DNA of 64,000 bases from Lophius americanus (Eukaryota; Chordata; Actinopteri; Lophiiformes; Lophiidae), in NCBI GenBank assembly GCA_037951165.1, contig JBBDHG010000024.1, positions 10,472,001 to 10,536,000 on the forward strand, written 5' to 3'. The notes beneath the pieces are model-generated. The model worked only from the letters and a program-made list of their open reading frames with translations, made no database searches and was not told the DNA's origin. This document shows, in pieces, positions 1 to 10,136 of this stretch. A program made the position numbers and the translations under genes. Each line of letters begins with the position of its first letter. Within the stretch, counting starts at the first letter, position 1.

Positions 1-76
1 TTTTTCATACAACTGTTAAATAACATTTTATTACGTGCGGCAGTTGACAATATTCCACTTTATCCCCGCTCTTATC

Positions 77-155
77 TTGGCAGAAGGTTATGGCATCAAC
101 TTTTTCCAGTTGATTTTGAAACCTTGATTACTTTCTCTGCCAATATGCTACAGAG
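77..155 (+). ncRNA. possible intronic small-RNA hairpin (H/ACA-like)
   Basis: Seen: TTGGCAG (77-83) pairs with CTGCCAA (137-143). AAGGTT (84-89) pairs with AACCTT (120-125). ATCAAC (95-100) pairs with GTTGAT (109-114) around an 8-nt loop. An ACA triplet at 150-152 lies 3 nt before position 155, and an ANANNA-like box (ACAATA, 47-52) follows a CAACTG/CAGTTG stem (10-15/41-46). Known: human EP400 hosts the H/ACA snoRNA SNORA49 in an intron. Against: the linker between the H-like box and the 3' hairpin is long, and the pocket-to-ACA spacing is not canonical. I do not recognise the sequence as SNORA49. Confidence 0.22.
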
Positions 156-1252
156 ACTCATGGCCATGGGTCTGTTTGTCTTCTTCTGTTAATTGGCTAT
201 GGTAGACTGCTGTAATACCTGTAATTGGTCCAAAAGAAGGATCAATGCAAATAAGTGCTTTCACAATGTAAACATACAAGCTTTGTGTGAATCTGCTGTT
301 CTATGGGAGTTACATGCAGAGGTGCTGTCTAGGGTCGGGCGATGTCTACTGAATTTTGTAAATGACAGTGTGGAAAGTATCAACAACATCAACCCTCAAT
401 AGTCAGGAGCTGTTGCTGAAGTTTTAACAACTACATCAGGACAGCAGAAAACCTGTGTTGTACGAGGGAGGGGGGGAAATCCTCTCTGGCTTCTACTGTG
501 GGCGCTCTGGCATCCCATTGTCAATCCTAGAACAACATCCATCCGAGGAAACTCCCCTCAACAGTGTAGGAAGCAGGCAGATCAATTCTCGCATCCCTGC
601 TCGCCAAACATGCCACATATATCCTCATGCCGAGTTTAAATGTGGCTTTGTGTCCACGCCACATCCATAAATGAGTAATGTTGGTACTGAAGCTTTAAAC
701 TAGAATATTCATCCTGCTCAGAGTTTTCCACTGAATGAAATCTGACTTAGAAACAAGCAGAGCTACTGTTTTGGTAGCCAGGCGTTAATCTTTGTGCTGC
801 AGGAAGATTGATTCCCTGCCTACGACTGCAGTGTCTATTTGGAGACTCTGTTAAATAAATACCATAATAATAAATCATGCTTTTGGAATATCTTGTGGAT
901 GAAAACCTTGTGTGACCTGATGCGGAATCAGATCATAATGGACCAATTGTGAGCTGAAGTCTGCTCTCAGGCATGTTATGTTATTTGAATCAATGAGTCG
1001 TAACTTGGTTAGCTGAGATGATTCAGAATGGCTTGAACTAACAGAATCATCATTAATATGGAGTTAGATCTAATAGAAAAACAAACAGAAAAAACTTAAA
1101 ATCGTCTCACTATACTCTACTCTAAATGTTGGTGTGACTATGGATCAGGGCCTGGAACATTTGAAAATCTATAAATCTAAAAAATATATAAATTTATTGA
1201 AGAATTGTATCATTTAGGTAAATCAAACTTATGCAACTCCTGCTCATTTCCA

Positions 1253-1291
1253 CAATTCTCCACATTTACAGTGTGTAAATGTGGAGAATTG
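1253..1291. repeat. perfect inverted repeat / hairpin
   Basis: Two 18-bp arms (1253-1270 and 1274-1291) are exactly reverse complementary around a 3-nt GTG spacer. It lies in the ep400 intron about 325 bp upstream of the exon. It may be the relic of a small inverted-repeat element, or simply form a hairpin in the pre-mRNA. Confidence 0.8.
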
Positions 1292-1615
1292 CAAGTATAA
1301 TTTCCACAGTTACTTATTTATAAATGGGCACAAACGTTGTTAATTGTGACACGGAGGAGACCTCTGATGAGAGCTTCTCTAGTTGTTCATGTAGACAGCA
1401 TATGGGAGTAGGAACAGGGGGTTAACAGTGTTAATAGCAGACATAAAGTGTTTCTGTCTTCATATTTCTTATTCATCTTTGAGTAAACGCCATCATCTTC
1501 TTCTGTATTTCACTTATTTTAATGCAATGATTATCAAGATCCCCTTGATATTCGAACTTGCCCTCGCCTCTGAGGTGGAGCCTTTGTCATCACTAATTGT
1601 GGTTTCCACTCACAG

Positions 1616-1790
1616 ACTCGAGTGTCCACTCAGGGTCAGATTCAGGCCCAGGCGGGACAGACAGCCCAGGTGACCCTCACCAAACCTCCTGTGGTCTCAG
1701 TACCAGCTGTGGTCTCCTCGGCCGGCGTAACCACGCTACCGGTCACTGTAGCAGGCATCAATATGGCTATCGGTCAAGCTCAGAAAACGG
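1616..1790 (+). CDS. ep400: E1A-binding protein p400 (EP400), C-terminal exon, fifth from last
   Basis: EP400 is the large SWI2/SNF2-family ATPase scaffold of the nuclear TIP60/NuA4 acetyltransferase complex and is implicated in H2A.Z/H3.3 deposition. The ATPase domain lies upstream of this window; only the unstructured C-terminus is here. The exon reads TRVSTQGQIQAQAGQTAQ, then KPPVVSVPAVVSSAGVTTLP and VAGINMAIGQ, which matches my knowledge of the vertebrate EP400 C-terminus. It opens after a CACAG acceptor in phase 0 and ends at CGG|GTGTGT, leaving one base of a Gly codon that the next exon completes in frame. Upstream exons are outside the window or not recognised. Confidence 0.88.
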
Positions 1791-2000
1791 GTGTGTTTAA
1801 AGTTCTTATTGTTCCTATTGACTTTGAATTGATCCTCAATTTTCTTCATTTATTTTGGACTAGTGTCTGATCTGAATAAACCCCAAGTGTTTGTTTCATA
1901 ATTAATGTTAGATATTCTGTTTGAAAACTGTTATTACACTGTAATGTGCTTTTTCTCTCCTTAACACAAACTCATTTATGGTGTTTCTTCCATCGGTCAG

Positions 2001-2155
2001 GGGGTCCTGTGCTGACGCCGTCCTTCCCCCAGATCCAGGTCCAGCAGCTGCTTCAGATGAAGAAGCAGCAGCAGGCAGCTGCAGTTCAGGCCGCAGCCGC
2101 CGCTCAGCAGAAAGCAGGGCAGTTACAGCAAGGACAGGCCACTGTGCAGCAGAAG
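2001..2155 (+). CDS. ep400: EP400 C-terminal exon, fourth from last (Gln/Ala-rich)
   Basis: It begins after the acceptor CATCGGTCAG in phase 1, completing the split Gly codon and reading GGPVLTPSFPQIQVQQLLQMKK. It continues into a QQQ/AAAAA-rich run and ends VQQK at the donor AAG|GTAAAT in phase 0. The 210-bp intron before it and 108-bp intron after it are typical of compact fish genes. The core matches the QQLLK-type glutamine-rich motif before the end of vertebrate EP400. The Gln/Ala tract is low-complexity and probably disordered, and its length may vary between species. Confidence 0.88.
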
Positions 2156-2263
2156 GTAAATAGTCCGGAGTAGCAACCACACACACGGACACCCTTTCTG
2201 GTTTCGTTCTAATAGTCAGAGTTATGAGAAATATGCAAAGGTTATTGCGTGTTATTTAAATAG

Positions 2264-2422
2264 ATTGGTGCCCAGCAGGTCACCATGCAGGCAGCCCAGC
2301 CGTCCCAGCAGCAGAAGGTAACTTATGCCACCCCCACTCAACTCCAACCAGGAATAAAGACCCAGTTCTTCACCACATCCATCGCCCAGGCTCAGAAACC
2401 CACTGGAGCCCAACAGATTCAG
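2264..2422 (+). CDS. ep400: EP400 C-terminal exon, third from last
   Basis: The exon has 53 whole codons in phase 0 between the acceptor TTTAAATAG and the donor CAG|GTTTCG. It reads IGAQQVTMQAAQPSQQQKVT, then TQLQPGIKTQFFTTSIAQAQ and KPTGAQQIQ. The KTQF-TT-I-QAQK-GAQQ pattern is characteristic of the EP400 C-terminus. The acceptor is preceded by only a weak pyrimidine tract, but the frame and homology on both sides support it. No catalytic residues lie here; this is the Gln-rich tail. Confidence 0.88.
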
Positions 2423-2522
2423 GTTTCGTCATCGTGGCAGTCTGTACCGCAGAATAAATGTTTGCTCATAAGCACTGGGTTGGGTGTTGATGTGAGATTG
2501 TCTTGTTAACCGTTCTCATCAG

Positions 2523-2600
2523 GTGGCTAAGCTCCCTCAAATAGTGCAGCAGCAAACCAACGTGGCCAGTATCCAGCAGATTGTGTCTTCTCCTCAGCAG
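2523..2600 (+). CDS. ep400: EP400 C-terminal exon, penultimate
   Basis: This small exon has 26 codons in phase 0 at both ends, between CTCATCAG and CAG|GTAGGA. It reads VAKLPQIVQQQTNVASIQQI then VSSPQQ. The block VAKLPQ-VQQQT-VASIQQ is one of the best-conserved stretches of the vertebrate EP400 tail and anchors the gene call. Confidence 0.9.
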
Positions 2601-2739
2601 GTAGGAGATAAAGGAAACTCATCACTTCACCCGATACTCTATATGTGCGTCGATTCTCAGCATGCACAGCACCCAAAGCTACAGAAAACAAGGCCTGTTA
2701 TACTTGCTTAAGAAAACTCTTAACCAACATTGAGCCTAC

Positions 2740-2820
2740 TGATTCACTTTGGGAAGGATTGGTTGCATTATTCTGCCACTAGAGGGTGCTGTATCTCAAA
2801 ATATTCATTTGGTGTGGTTT
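2740..2820 (+). repeat. ep400: fragment of dispersed 'TTTGGGAAAGG...CCAGGGGGAGCTTTATCTCC' repeat family
   Basis: The last ep400 intron contains a degenerate copy of a motif seen again at 6540-6665, 12220-12320, 20600-20680 (inverted), 22920-23000 and 27960-28015: a GGGAAGG-like block, then a CCACTAGAGGGTGCTGTATCTC-like block. It is probably a mobile-element relic inside the gene. Confidence 0.4.
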
Positions 2821-2828
2821 GTCTTCAG

Positions 2829-3140
2829 ATCCAGGCTCAGACGGTCACTCTGACCCAGGCGCCCGCGTCTGCGCCTGCTCAGGTGCAGATGATTTCCGCC
2901 GGTACGACTGCCCAGGTGGTCCAGCAAAAAATTATCCAGCAGCAGGTGGTGACCGCAGCCAACTCGCCACAGATCCAGACTCCACCTGCCCACAGCCCTG
3001 CCCAGCAACCCACTGGGCCCTCTCCGTCTGAGGTCCAGGTGCAGCAGTCTGTTCAGACCCAGCAGCCCGCAAAAGGTCAGGCCCGCCAGGGTGGCATCAG
3101 GGCCAAAACTCCTGCCAAGCCCAGCGGGGGGAGCAGCTGA
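2829..3140 (+). CDS. ep400: EP400 last coding exon with stop codon
   Basis: It starts after the acceptor GTCTTCAG in phase 0 and gives 103 codons plus TGA at 3138-3140. It reads IQAQTVTLTQAPASAPAQVQ, then MISAGTTAQVVQQKIIQQQV and VTAANSPQIQTP. A Pro/Gln/Ser-rich tail follows, ending with the basic motif RAKTPAKPSGGSS. Vertebrate EP400 likewise ends in a short basic KTPTKP-like motif after a Gln/Pro-rich run, so this is the true C-terminus, not a truncation. Overlapping frames on both strands here arise from its GC-rich composition. Confidence 0.92.
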   Translation: MQAQTVTLTQAPASAPAQVQMISAGTTAQVVQQKIIQQQVVTAANSPQIQTPPAHSPAQQPTGPSPSEVQVQQSVQTQQPAKGQARQGGIRAKTPAKPSGGSS

Positions 3141-3530
3141 GTTGGTTACTCCAACGACATCTAATGACACTCATGCCTTCAGAGCGGTGGTTATAGATAG
3201 CTGAGGCTTCTGGGTAATTCTGCGTTAGGAGTTGTTCTGTCCATATTAGAATAAATGTATTCCTGAATAGTCCCTTTTATGTCTAACCCCCCCCCGTCTC
3301 TAAACCCTGAATGGAGAAAAATGCACGTTCCTCTAGTCGTTTGTTTTTTATTGCAGCAAACACACTGTAAACATGTACTTTAGTATTTGTGTTTTCTCAT
3401 AATTATCTTTTTTTATTGATGTCAAGAAAAGCAAAACTGTAAATATCAATGAAAAGCATTTGTACTTGTAAAGTAGTCGTGTTTTCATTGGGTTTTTCAG
3501 CCTGATTGTAATAAAGTGTTTTGTTTTTAT
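3141..3530 (+). other. ep400: ep400 3' UTR
   Basis: Sequence from the stop codon to shortly after the distal poly(A) signal. It contains a first AATAAA at 3250-3255 and a second at 3510-3515 followed by a GT-rich tract, so alternative polyadenylation is possible. The middle part is AT-rich with no coding potential. The exact cleavage site is inferred. Confidence 0.65.
3510..3515 (+). terminator. ep400: AATAAA polyadenylation signal (distal), ep400
   Basis: Canonical hexamer AATAAA followed within 10 bp by GTGTTTTGTTTTT, a good GU/U-rich downstream element. A proximal AATAAA at 3250-3255 has a weaker downstream element. Confidence 0.65.
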
Positions 3531-3676
3531 ACACAAATTCATCTTTTTCCTTTGTTTCATTAAATCCGTTGGAAGAACACTAAAAATGTGTGAATTATTC
3601 TGAATTGTTGACTGGTTTGTTTGCCCAGTTTTTGTAGCCTCAACACTGAGTTGGGACTTTGAGCCTGTTTTGATCT

Positions 3677-3790
3677 TTAAAGGAACAGTTCACCAAATCC
3701 GTAATATTCAGTCATTATCTACTCCCCCTAATATTGATTGAAGTTTGGGTGAATTTTTATTCATCCACAAAACACTTCCAATTTCTGAGT
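3677..3790 (+). repeat. interspersed repeat (TTAAAGGAACAGTTCACC family), copy 1
   Basis: It begins with TTAAAGGAACAGTTCACC and is followed by a CAGTCATTATCTACTC block. The same head occurs at 7836, 21875 and 24831. It resembles an abundant fish interspersed repeat, probably a non-autonomous DNA transposon. It starts about 150 bp beyond the ep400 poly(A) site. Confidence 0.6.
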
Positions 3791-6539
3791 GTGTTTTAAA
3801 TTGTTTTTATTTATCTTGTTTTTATAGTTCTTGCTTTGCTCAATTTCTTTTTGTGGTCCATTTTTGTCTGGTGTGTGAATGGGGGAGGGGAGACATTGTC
3901 TGCTGCTTTTAAGTGAGTCCATGTGCTGCTAGATGGAGATCGTCAAGAGGCGCGGACTTCTGGCTCCTCCGGAGAGAAGAATCTGAGAGGGTTCCAGCGT
4001 CGGATGAGTTTATTCAACGTGATGGCGTTCTCCTAAAACTAAAATAGAAGACCAAAGACCCTCGTCAGAGGAACTGGTATGGAACAATGAAAAATGTCTT
4101 CTTTAGAGTAATGAGTAACTTATACTTCCTCAGGGAGTTAAATATATGTTAGGTCGATTTTTTTTTAAAAAATATATAAAAATTGTATCATTCATAAAAT
4201 GCCTTTACTTTCGCCTTGATTGCAAACTGAACGTTCTCCACATCACCAAATCTAGTGGAACCACCGACCCCGCCCCGTCTGTCTTTTTTCTTTGAATGTG
4301 CTGTGTAGATTCAGGAAACATTTTGTGTTTTATTGGAGTTTACTAGAAGTAGGGTTCTTCTCTGCATTGTGTTATTTTGTCTTGTTCTAACAGCAAACCA
4401 ACTTCCCCAGCTGGAAAGATAAATTACAAAATTATTTAACTGCTCCTGTAACAACAGGACAAAAAACTTAGGATCCCAGAGAAGTCAGAAATTTCGTTTT
4501 CTGAGTTTTTCCAAGTAGGTATGAATGGTATGACTGAAGAGTGGTCATCTTCATCATCTGGTCATCAACGAAGGAGATGTCTGAGTCACAGTCTTTAAGG
4601 TGAGTGTCAGGGGATGTGTTATGGGAAATCTTAGGATTTAAAGATATGACTTTTCACTATCGTGCTTACTATCTTACTGCTAAAATGCTTTAATCCACAA
4701 TGAACCAGAGTGGCACAAATGCCACCAACCATTTAGAAAGTAAGAAAAGTTCCTATACGGCTTCATTCTTCATTTTTTAACTTAAAATATTAATTTTCAA
4801 TTAATTAATATATTTGTAGTCATTTCCTTTAATTTTTGTGTAAATTTCAGGCTGTTCCACAATCCCAACGCTTTAGAAACGGGTCCAGTATCACGGTTCT
4901 CGTAACATCATTTGAATAAACGGGATATAAAGCCACACAGTTTTACTAAAAGTGTTAGATCATGACAAAATCAGCAGGTTGACAATTCTGATCTATGTTC
5001 TGGAAATTGCAAGTATGAAAAGGACATTCGCACTGATTCATTGTTAAAATGAGGAAAACATGATCATAAAAGGTAGATGCAACATTTTCTGATCTCTGAT
5101 GAGGGATTACATTTCATAAATAATGTCAGACATGTGTTTGATGCAGTTTGTTTGATCTATTTCATATCCCCACATAATGTTATTTTACAGAGGCCTCGGT
5201 CTGGGTTCTTATGGGTTCAAGATGTTCCATAATACATATCTTGCTATATTCCTTTGATGCTGTCCTTAAATGTCCTTAAACCTTTAATCTTATGTTTCCG
5301 TTCTTTGTGTGCCTGCTGCTGACCTAAGCAGAACTCCCTCTCATTGATGTGGTCCAGTGGTGCATTCATTGTACACACAGGCTCAGGCAGCTTCCTCCGA
5401 TGGATTCTGTTCAAACCGTTTCAGCTTTGGTGCCACGCTGAAGACCTGACTGTAATGAAGGCTGTAAATAACTTTTCAAATCCATTTGGGATCTTGGAGC
5501 TTCTGTAGAATTAGTTTAGCCGGTGCAAACTGAATGGAGTCATTATATCATGTTGTTTCAAAAGAATCCCAAACTCCTCCGACTGATTGCTGCTGTGCTG
5601 TGTTCCTGTTCTCTGTTGTTATGTCCTGAGAAATTTCCCTTCATTTTAAGGCTTTGGAGGAACTGTTCCTTTCCTTGAAGACGTCCCGGAGGCAGACAGG
5701 GGGTGAACTGGTTGATTTCAGTTGAATGAAACATGAGATTGTTCCTCTGGTGCAGCTCTTCGTTGAGGTCTGACGTGATGAAAATCTTTGATTTTGAGGA
5801 CAGCTTTGGCGGCTGCTGAGTCAGCAGAACCAGTTCGACCCAAGGGTGATGGAGCTGAGGATTTCCCTTCACCCCACTAAATCAGCTCTTTCTTTTTGTA
5901 GACTCAGGCAGCAGCTCTCCAAATGCACTGATACTGAAGGTGCAGATTTGTCCACAGGGGCGCACTGTTGCATCAGCATGACTCTGCTCAACCCCTGAAG
6001 AAGCCAACCACCGCTCTGGATTTTCCATCTGATTGAAATTTCCCATCTGCTCCTCAGTGCATCTCCACTCTCCGCATTTGCCTGTTAAACCAGTGAGACA
6101 AGGGAGGTGAGGTGGAAGAAAAGGGTGAGACATGAGCAGATGGGAAAAACTGGTTCCTGTGGCCTGTTTGCCACTCCATCCTGGTTCTGAACCGTTTTGA
6201 CTTCAGACCAACGATCTGCTTTAACTAGGAGATGGATGGAGGCCTTCACAGATGTTTGAACTGGAGGGGGAACAGTTGAAGCAGAGGAGCTGTGATGGGC
6301 TGAATCACACCACCACTTTAACCCTCATGTCTTACTGGGAACATTTCTGTCCTTGTTGCTGTGCTGATGCACATAGAATACATTTTATGCCTGTTTTTCA
6401 ACCTGACATCCCATAATAAGCTCCTTCTAGTCTGTCTGATTGTCTTGTCAAATCAGTGTTCTTACACCCAGGATGTTGTAACCAAAAATGTTCTTTGTTA
6501 AAGCCGTAGTTTTACCCCCGCGATGTCAGGGATAAATGC
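3791..6539. other. intergenic, no gene recognised
   Basis: AT-rich intergenic DNA. The open frames on the minus strand near 5558-6133 have no start or splice context and no recognisable motif. I see no RNA gene or clear repeat here. Confidence 0.5.
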
Positions 6540-6665
6540 AGGTATTACAGCAGAAAAGGAAGAACTGGGTTGATTTTGGGAAAGGTCAGGGGTATATTTC
6601 CGCCACCAGGGGGAGCTTTATCTCCAAAATTACATTCTTTGTGTTTCAAACATATTTTTCTTAAA
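6540..6665 (+). repeat. dispersed repeat copy (GGAAGAACTGGG...CCAGGGGGAGC)
   Basis: GGAAGAACTGGGTTGATTTT and a following TATATTTCCGCCACCAGG block match the segments at 12220-12320 and 22920-23000 closely, and 20600-20680 in reverse. This is a multicopy mobile-element fragment; family unnamed. Confidence 0.6.
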
Positions 6666-7477
6666 AAATCTATATTTTCAGCCGGTATCTGTCAACATTG
6701 TTCTGATTTGGTCCAAATATGCTGCATATGAAGCAACTTGAGGAGCCGATCCATATGCACCAAATGCTGAATTTTGATGAAAGTCGTCTAGCCATCAAAA
6801 TTCCACTCTTGTCAAAGTCAAACAGATCCTCACATTTCATCCAGCCCATTTTTGGGCTTCCAACACACTAAACTTCAAAACATTCACTTGTGTAATATTA
6901 CCCCCCCCACTGACACCATATAATGAATATTATTCACTTAACCTGACCGTGGTTTTATTTTTATGGCTAATCAGTGTAGATAACACAATTTCACCTGTTA
7001 TAAAAAAACATATTGTGATATTATAATGTAATAATATATTATATATTACACATATATTCCACTTGTAATACACAACAATAGGCTACTTTGAGTAACGATA
7101 TGATAATGTAAAATATCATGACAATGCATTTTTTGATGTCTCTATTTCCTCTGCATTCAGTGGGTGAGCCCACTCGGCTTCCTCTCCCTGCTTAGAACCC
7201 AGCTTACTCAACCATGAGAGTGTTTCCCTCAGGAGGACCTTTAAAGCCTCTGAAGAGTGTCGAATGAGCTACGCAGGTATGAGGGCTGCTCTGTGTTTGC
7301 CTCCATTTTCGCCGAGCCGTGACGAAGAGAGGCAGAGCAGCCGTGTGAGTGACACCAGGATGATTCAATCATTACATATGTTGACACGACAACACCGCCA
7401 AGCCTTTGTTGTTGCCTGAGAGATGAGCAGTGCTGATGGTGACAGAGAATAGAAAGCATCCGGGTAGGATGGAGCTG

Positions 7478-7525
7478 TGGAGGTGGTGGTGGTGATGGTG
7501 GTGGTGTGTGTGGGGGGGGGGGGGG
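7478..7525 (+). repeat. GGT-type microsatellite with 14-nt poly-G run
   Basis: Repeated GGTGGTGGTGATGGTGG units run into an uninterrupted G-run at 7512-7525. This is simple-sequence DNA able to form G-quadruplex-like structures; no gene. Confidence 0.7.
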
Positions 7526-7669
7526 TTAAACCTTCCATCTTGCTTTCCCCGCTGACGTCCTGGCCAGCCACTGATCACACCGCCACAGGGCTCCCTGCTA
7601 ATGATGCTCTTCCAGTGATGCTCATGATCACCGCTATTGGAAAAGAAGCAGGTCATCTATACTGAAAAG

Positions 7670-7683
7670 GTTGCCATGACAAC
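7670..7683. promoter_or_regulatory. RFX X-box-like palindromic site
   Basis: GTTGCCATGACAAC differs by one base from the palindromic RFX X-box GTTGCCATGGCAAC. It sits in a non-repetitive-looking, GC-richer segment (about 7140-7780). Function is inferred from the motif only. Confidence 0.35.
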
Positions 7684-7835
7684 CCACTGAGAACCCCTTT
7701 GGTGCGAATCACAGGGCTGCAGGAAATAACGGTTTATGGAGCACACGCTGCCAATAAAGCCACATCCCAGCAAATAAGCAGATATTTAAAAAATATATAA
7801 AATAGATACTTTACTGTTTCAATGCTGCTGTATCC

Positions 7836-8130
7836 TTAAAGGAGCAGTTCACCCCGAAATAAAAAAAAAATCATTATCTTCTGTTCTGAGGGGAAGACAG
7901 GTCAACGCAGCTTTCTCCTTAAGATTTGAAGCAGATGGGGACTTGTTTTAATCTTTTCCACCCCTCCTCTGTTTTAGTGCTATAACGACATTTGCTTCGA
8001 AGATACTCTGATTCTATGAGGTCCTGCCAGAAAGAAAACACCGTAAAGGTTCATTTGATGCTCTTAAAAACACTCCAGACGATAAAGAAATAGACGAGTG
8101 AGACTCTGAAATCAGGAAGTTTGTAATAAA
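7836..8130 (+). repeat. interspersed repeat (TTAAAGGAGCAGTTCACC family), copy 2
   Basis: It opens with TTAAAGGAGCAGTTCACC, an A-run and TCATTATCTTCTGTTCTGAG, the same layout as copies at 3677, 21875 and 24831. The 3' limit is approximate. Confidence 0.55.
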
Positions 8131-8454
8131 CAGTGTCTTTACATCTTTATAGGTAAATTACAGTTTGGTTTTGGTCGGTTTGCAGGCATTTCATTTGTGA
8201 GCTTTTGCCTCTGATTTCAAGATCACTGCAAAAACTCTCATGGGATATAATCAGGTAAAATGTAATTTCCATTTTTTTAAACACTGCATTCATTCGTCCA
8301 AAGCAATTTGCATTTATATTTGAAGATTATCAAAACATAGCAGAGCTGGACCAAAAAAATATACAGATATATATGATATACAGATTCCATTCCTCTCCAT
8401 TTCCACCAATCAGAAGTTATAACACTATGAGCTACACAAGAGAAAAGAATCTCC

Positions 8455-9035
8455 CTCTTCTTCTTCTTCTAGCTTTTCCCTTTAGGGGTCGCCACGTCGT
8501 ATTATCTGTTTCCATCTTGTCCCTTCATCTGCACCTTCCTATTTTAGCCTCACCGTTCCTCCTGCCTCCCTTTCATTCACACAAATGTGTTCTGTCTTGT
8601 ATGTGAATTACCTTTATTCCTCTTCTCTCCAGCTCATCCTTCAGCCCGTCCATCACCAGAGTAAACAAGAAAGGGGCTCAGATCCTATCCTTGATGCAGT
8701 CCCACCTCCACTTTGGACCCATCCGTCACTTTTAATGCAGACCTCATCGCTGTCATGCTGCCCTCATAAATATCCTGTACCCCTCCAACATACTTCTCTT
8801 CCACTCCAGACTTCCTCATGCAAAACCTCAATTCCTCCCTCGCCACTCTATCTCGAAATCCCCAAAGACACAACGCAACTCTTTCTGGGCTTCTCTGTAC
8901 TTTTCCATCAGCACTCTCAAAGAAAACATCTCGTCTGCAGTGCTCTTTCTTAGCGCGAAACCAAACGGCTGCTCACAAACTGTCACGCTTTTCCTACACC
9001 TAACTTCCACTCCACTTTCCCAGATCTTCATTGTG
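8455..9035 (-). mobile_element. non-LTR (RTE-like) retrotransposon reverse transcriptase fragment, frameshifted
   Basis: The minus strand encodes pieces of a LINE reverse transcriptase in broken frames. From 8993 toward 8834 it reads QPFGFALRKSTADEMFSLRV and LMEKYREAQKELRCVFGDFE, the palm segment whose D belongs to the first catalytic motif. From 8862 to 8685 it reads REELRFCMRKSGVEEKYVGG and VQDIYEGSMTAMR, ending VEVGLHQG, the usual HQGS segment. The + strand TTTAGGGGTCGCCAC near 8480 resembles the 3' end of such elements. The copy is 5'-truncated, mutated and surely inactive. Close to RTE-type fish LINEs, but the exact clade is not determined. Confidence 0.8.
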
Positions 9036-9850
9036 AGCCAAAATCAGCTTTACTCCTCTGGTGACCAGATGAGAGGGTTTATTTTTCTTACTGTTGGACT
9101 GACAATATCCTTCCAGCATCAAACAGTCATTACTGGACCTCAGTGGTTGGTGAGGTACGGTCATGTGACGTAACGGCCAAACCGCGACAAAAGGATACCT
9201 ACCGTTTTATGATGAAACAAAAACATAGTCAATTAAATGTCTCCTCAGAAATCATGACGATGTACCACAACTATGGAGAGGTGATGTAGAACAGAGCAGT
9301 TTCAGAATCTGGTGTTACACAGCGGTTGATCTTGAATTCCGCTCAAGCTGTGAAGAGCTTCCACACCACCTTCTATCTGCTCTTCTGAACGCAGCAGGGT
9401 TCATTCTTCTTTGGCTGACGGAACAACGAGGTCCGATGAGGGAGCAGTGTGTGTCAGAGGAGCTCTGGAAGTTGCGTCAGACACAACAGAGCAGCAGTAT
9501 GGGCGTCTATCAGATGTTACATGTTCATCCAGTGAGTGAGTGTGGAGATGTTGTGAGTTTCTGCTGACGAAAACTTTCTGCTGAGATTTCAGCTCAAATC
9601 TGCAGAGAACATATTTTCAAGTCAGTTTTATGTTCCTCTGGAGACTTGGATGATGTCACCGGTTTTTGTTTTATTATTTGTGTGAGTTATTTTTCAAACA
9701 AGTCTCCATTTCCTAAGGTTATAGAGAAAAATGTTGCAATTTTGTTCTGCTGTGTTCCAGAAATGTTTGGTAGATGAAGAATTTTCAACGGACTTTCTAC
9801 CTTCATGATCGTGAGCAGTCTTCAGCTTTGGAACCTACCTGAGATTAGAG
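9036..9850. other. intergenic, no gene recognised
   Basis: No coding, RNA or clear repeat signal that I can support between the LINE fragment and the TIR element. Confidence 0.45.
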
Positions 9851-10136
9851 CGGCACAAATGATCGCATTGTTTTTAAATCCCACTCATGCTTTTGGCTGA
9901 ATGTAACTGACATTTGAAATGCAACACTCCACTGCAAAGCAGATCAAGCGCTCCATAAAGCACTGCCTGACCAATCACAGCTGTTCCCTGCACTGTGCAA
10001 AGATCTAACGTGTGCAGTCCAGACGAGAAACCGTAACTTTGAAATGAGGATCGCCAACATACAGCAAATACCCGACAGTTGAAACGAGAACCACCCGTCA
10101 GGAGGAGCAGGCTTATCCGCCTCATCATTTGTGCCG
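9851..10136. mobile_element. short TIR element (MITE-like), ~286 bp
   Basis: Perfect 12-bp terminal inverted repeats, CGGCACAAATGA (9851-9862) and TCATTTGTGCCG (10125-10136), bound a non-coding interior. Part of the interior, read in reverse complement (CTGTGATTGGTCAGGCA and flanks), recurs at about 63830-63920, so it is multicopy. No transposase is encoded. I see no clear target-site duplication. Overlapping long frames on both strands are treated as fortuitous. Confidence 0.5.

Larger units (their letters stand above)
1..1615 (+). other. ep400: ep400 intron (partial, 3' part)
   Basis: This stretch lies directly upstream of the first recognisable ep400 exon and ends in a pyrimidine-containing acceptor (TTTCCACTCACAG). 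No frame shows an EP400-like glutamine-rich peptide, so I read it as intron. It holds two structured segments (77-155 and 1253-1291), listed separately. The open frames here lack splice context and any family resemblance. An upstream ep400 exon inside it cannot be fully excluded. Confidence 0.75.

Noticed and set aside
2805..3170. 121-codon minus-strand frame over the last ep400 exon
   Set aside because: Shadow of the real + strand coding exon.
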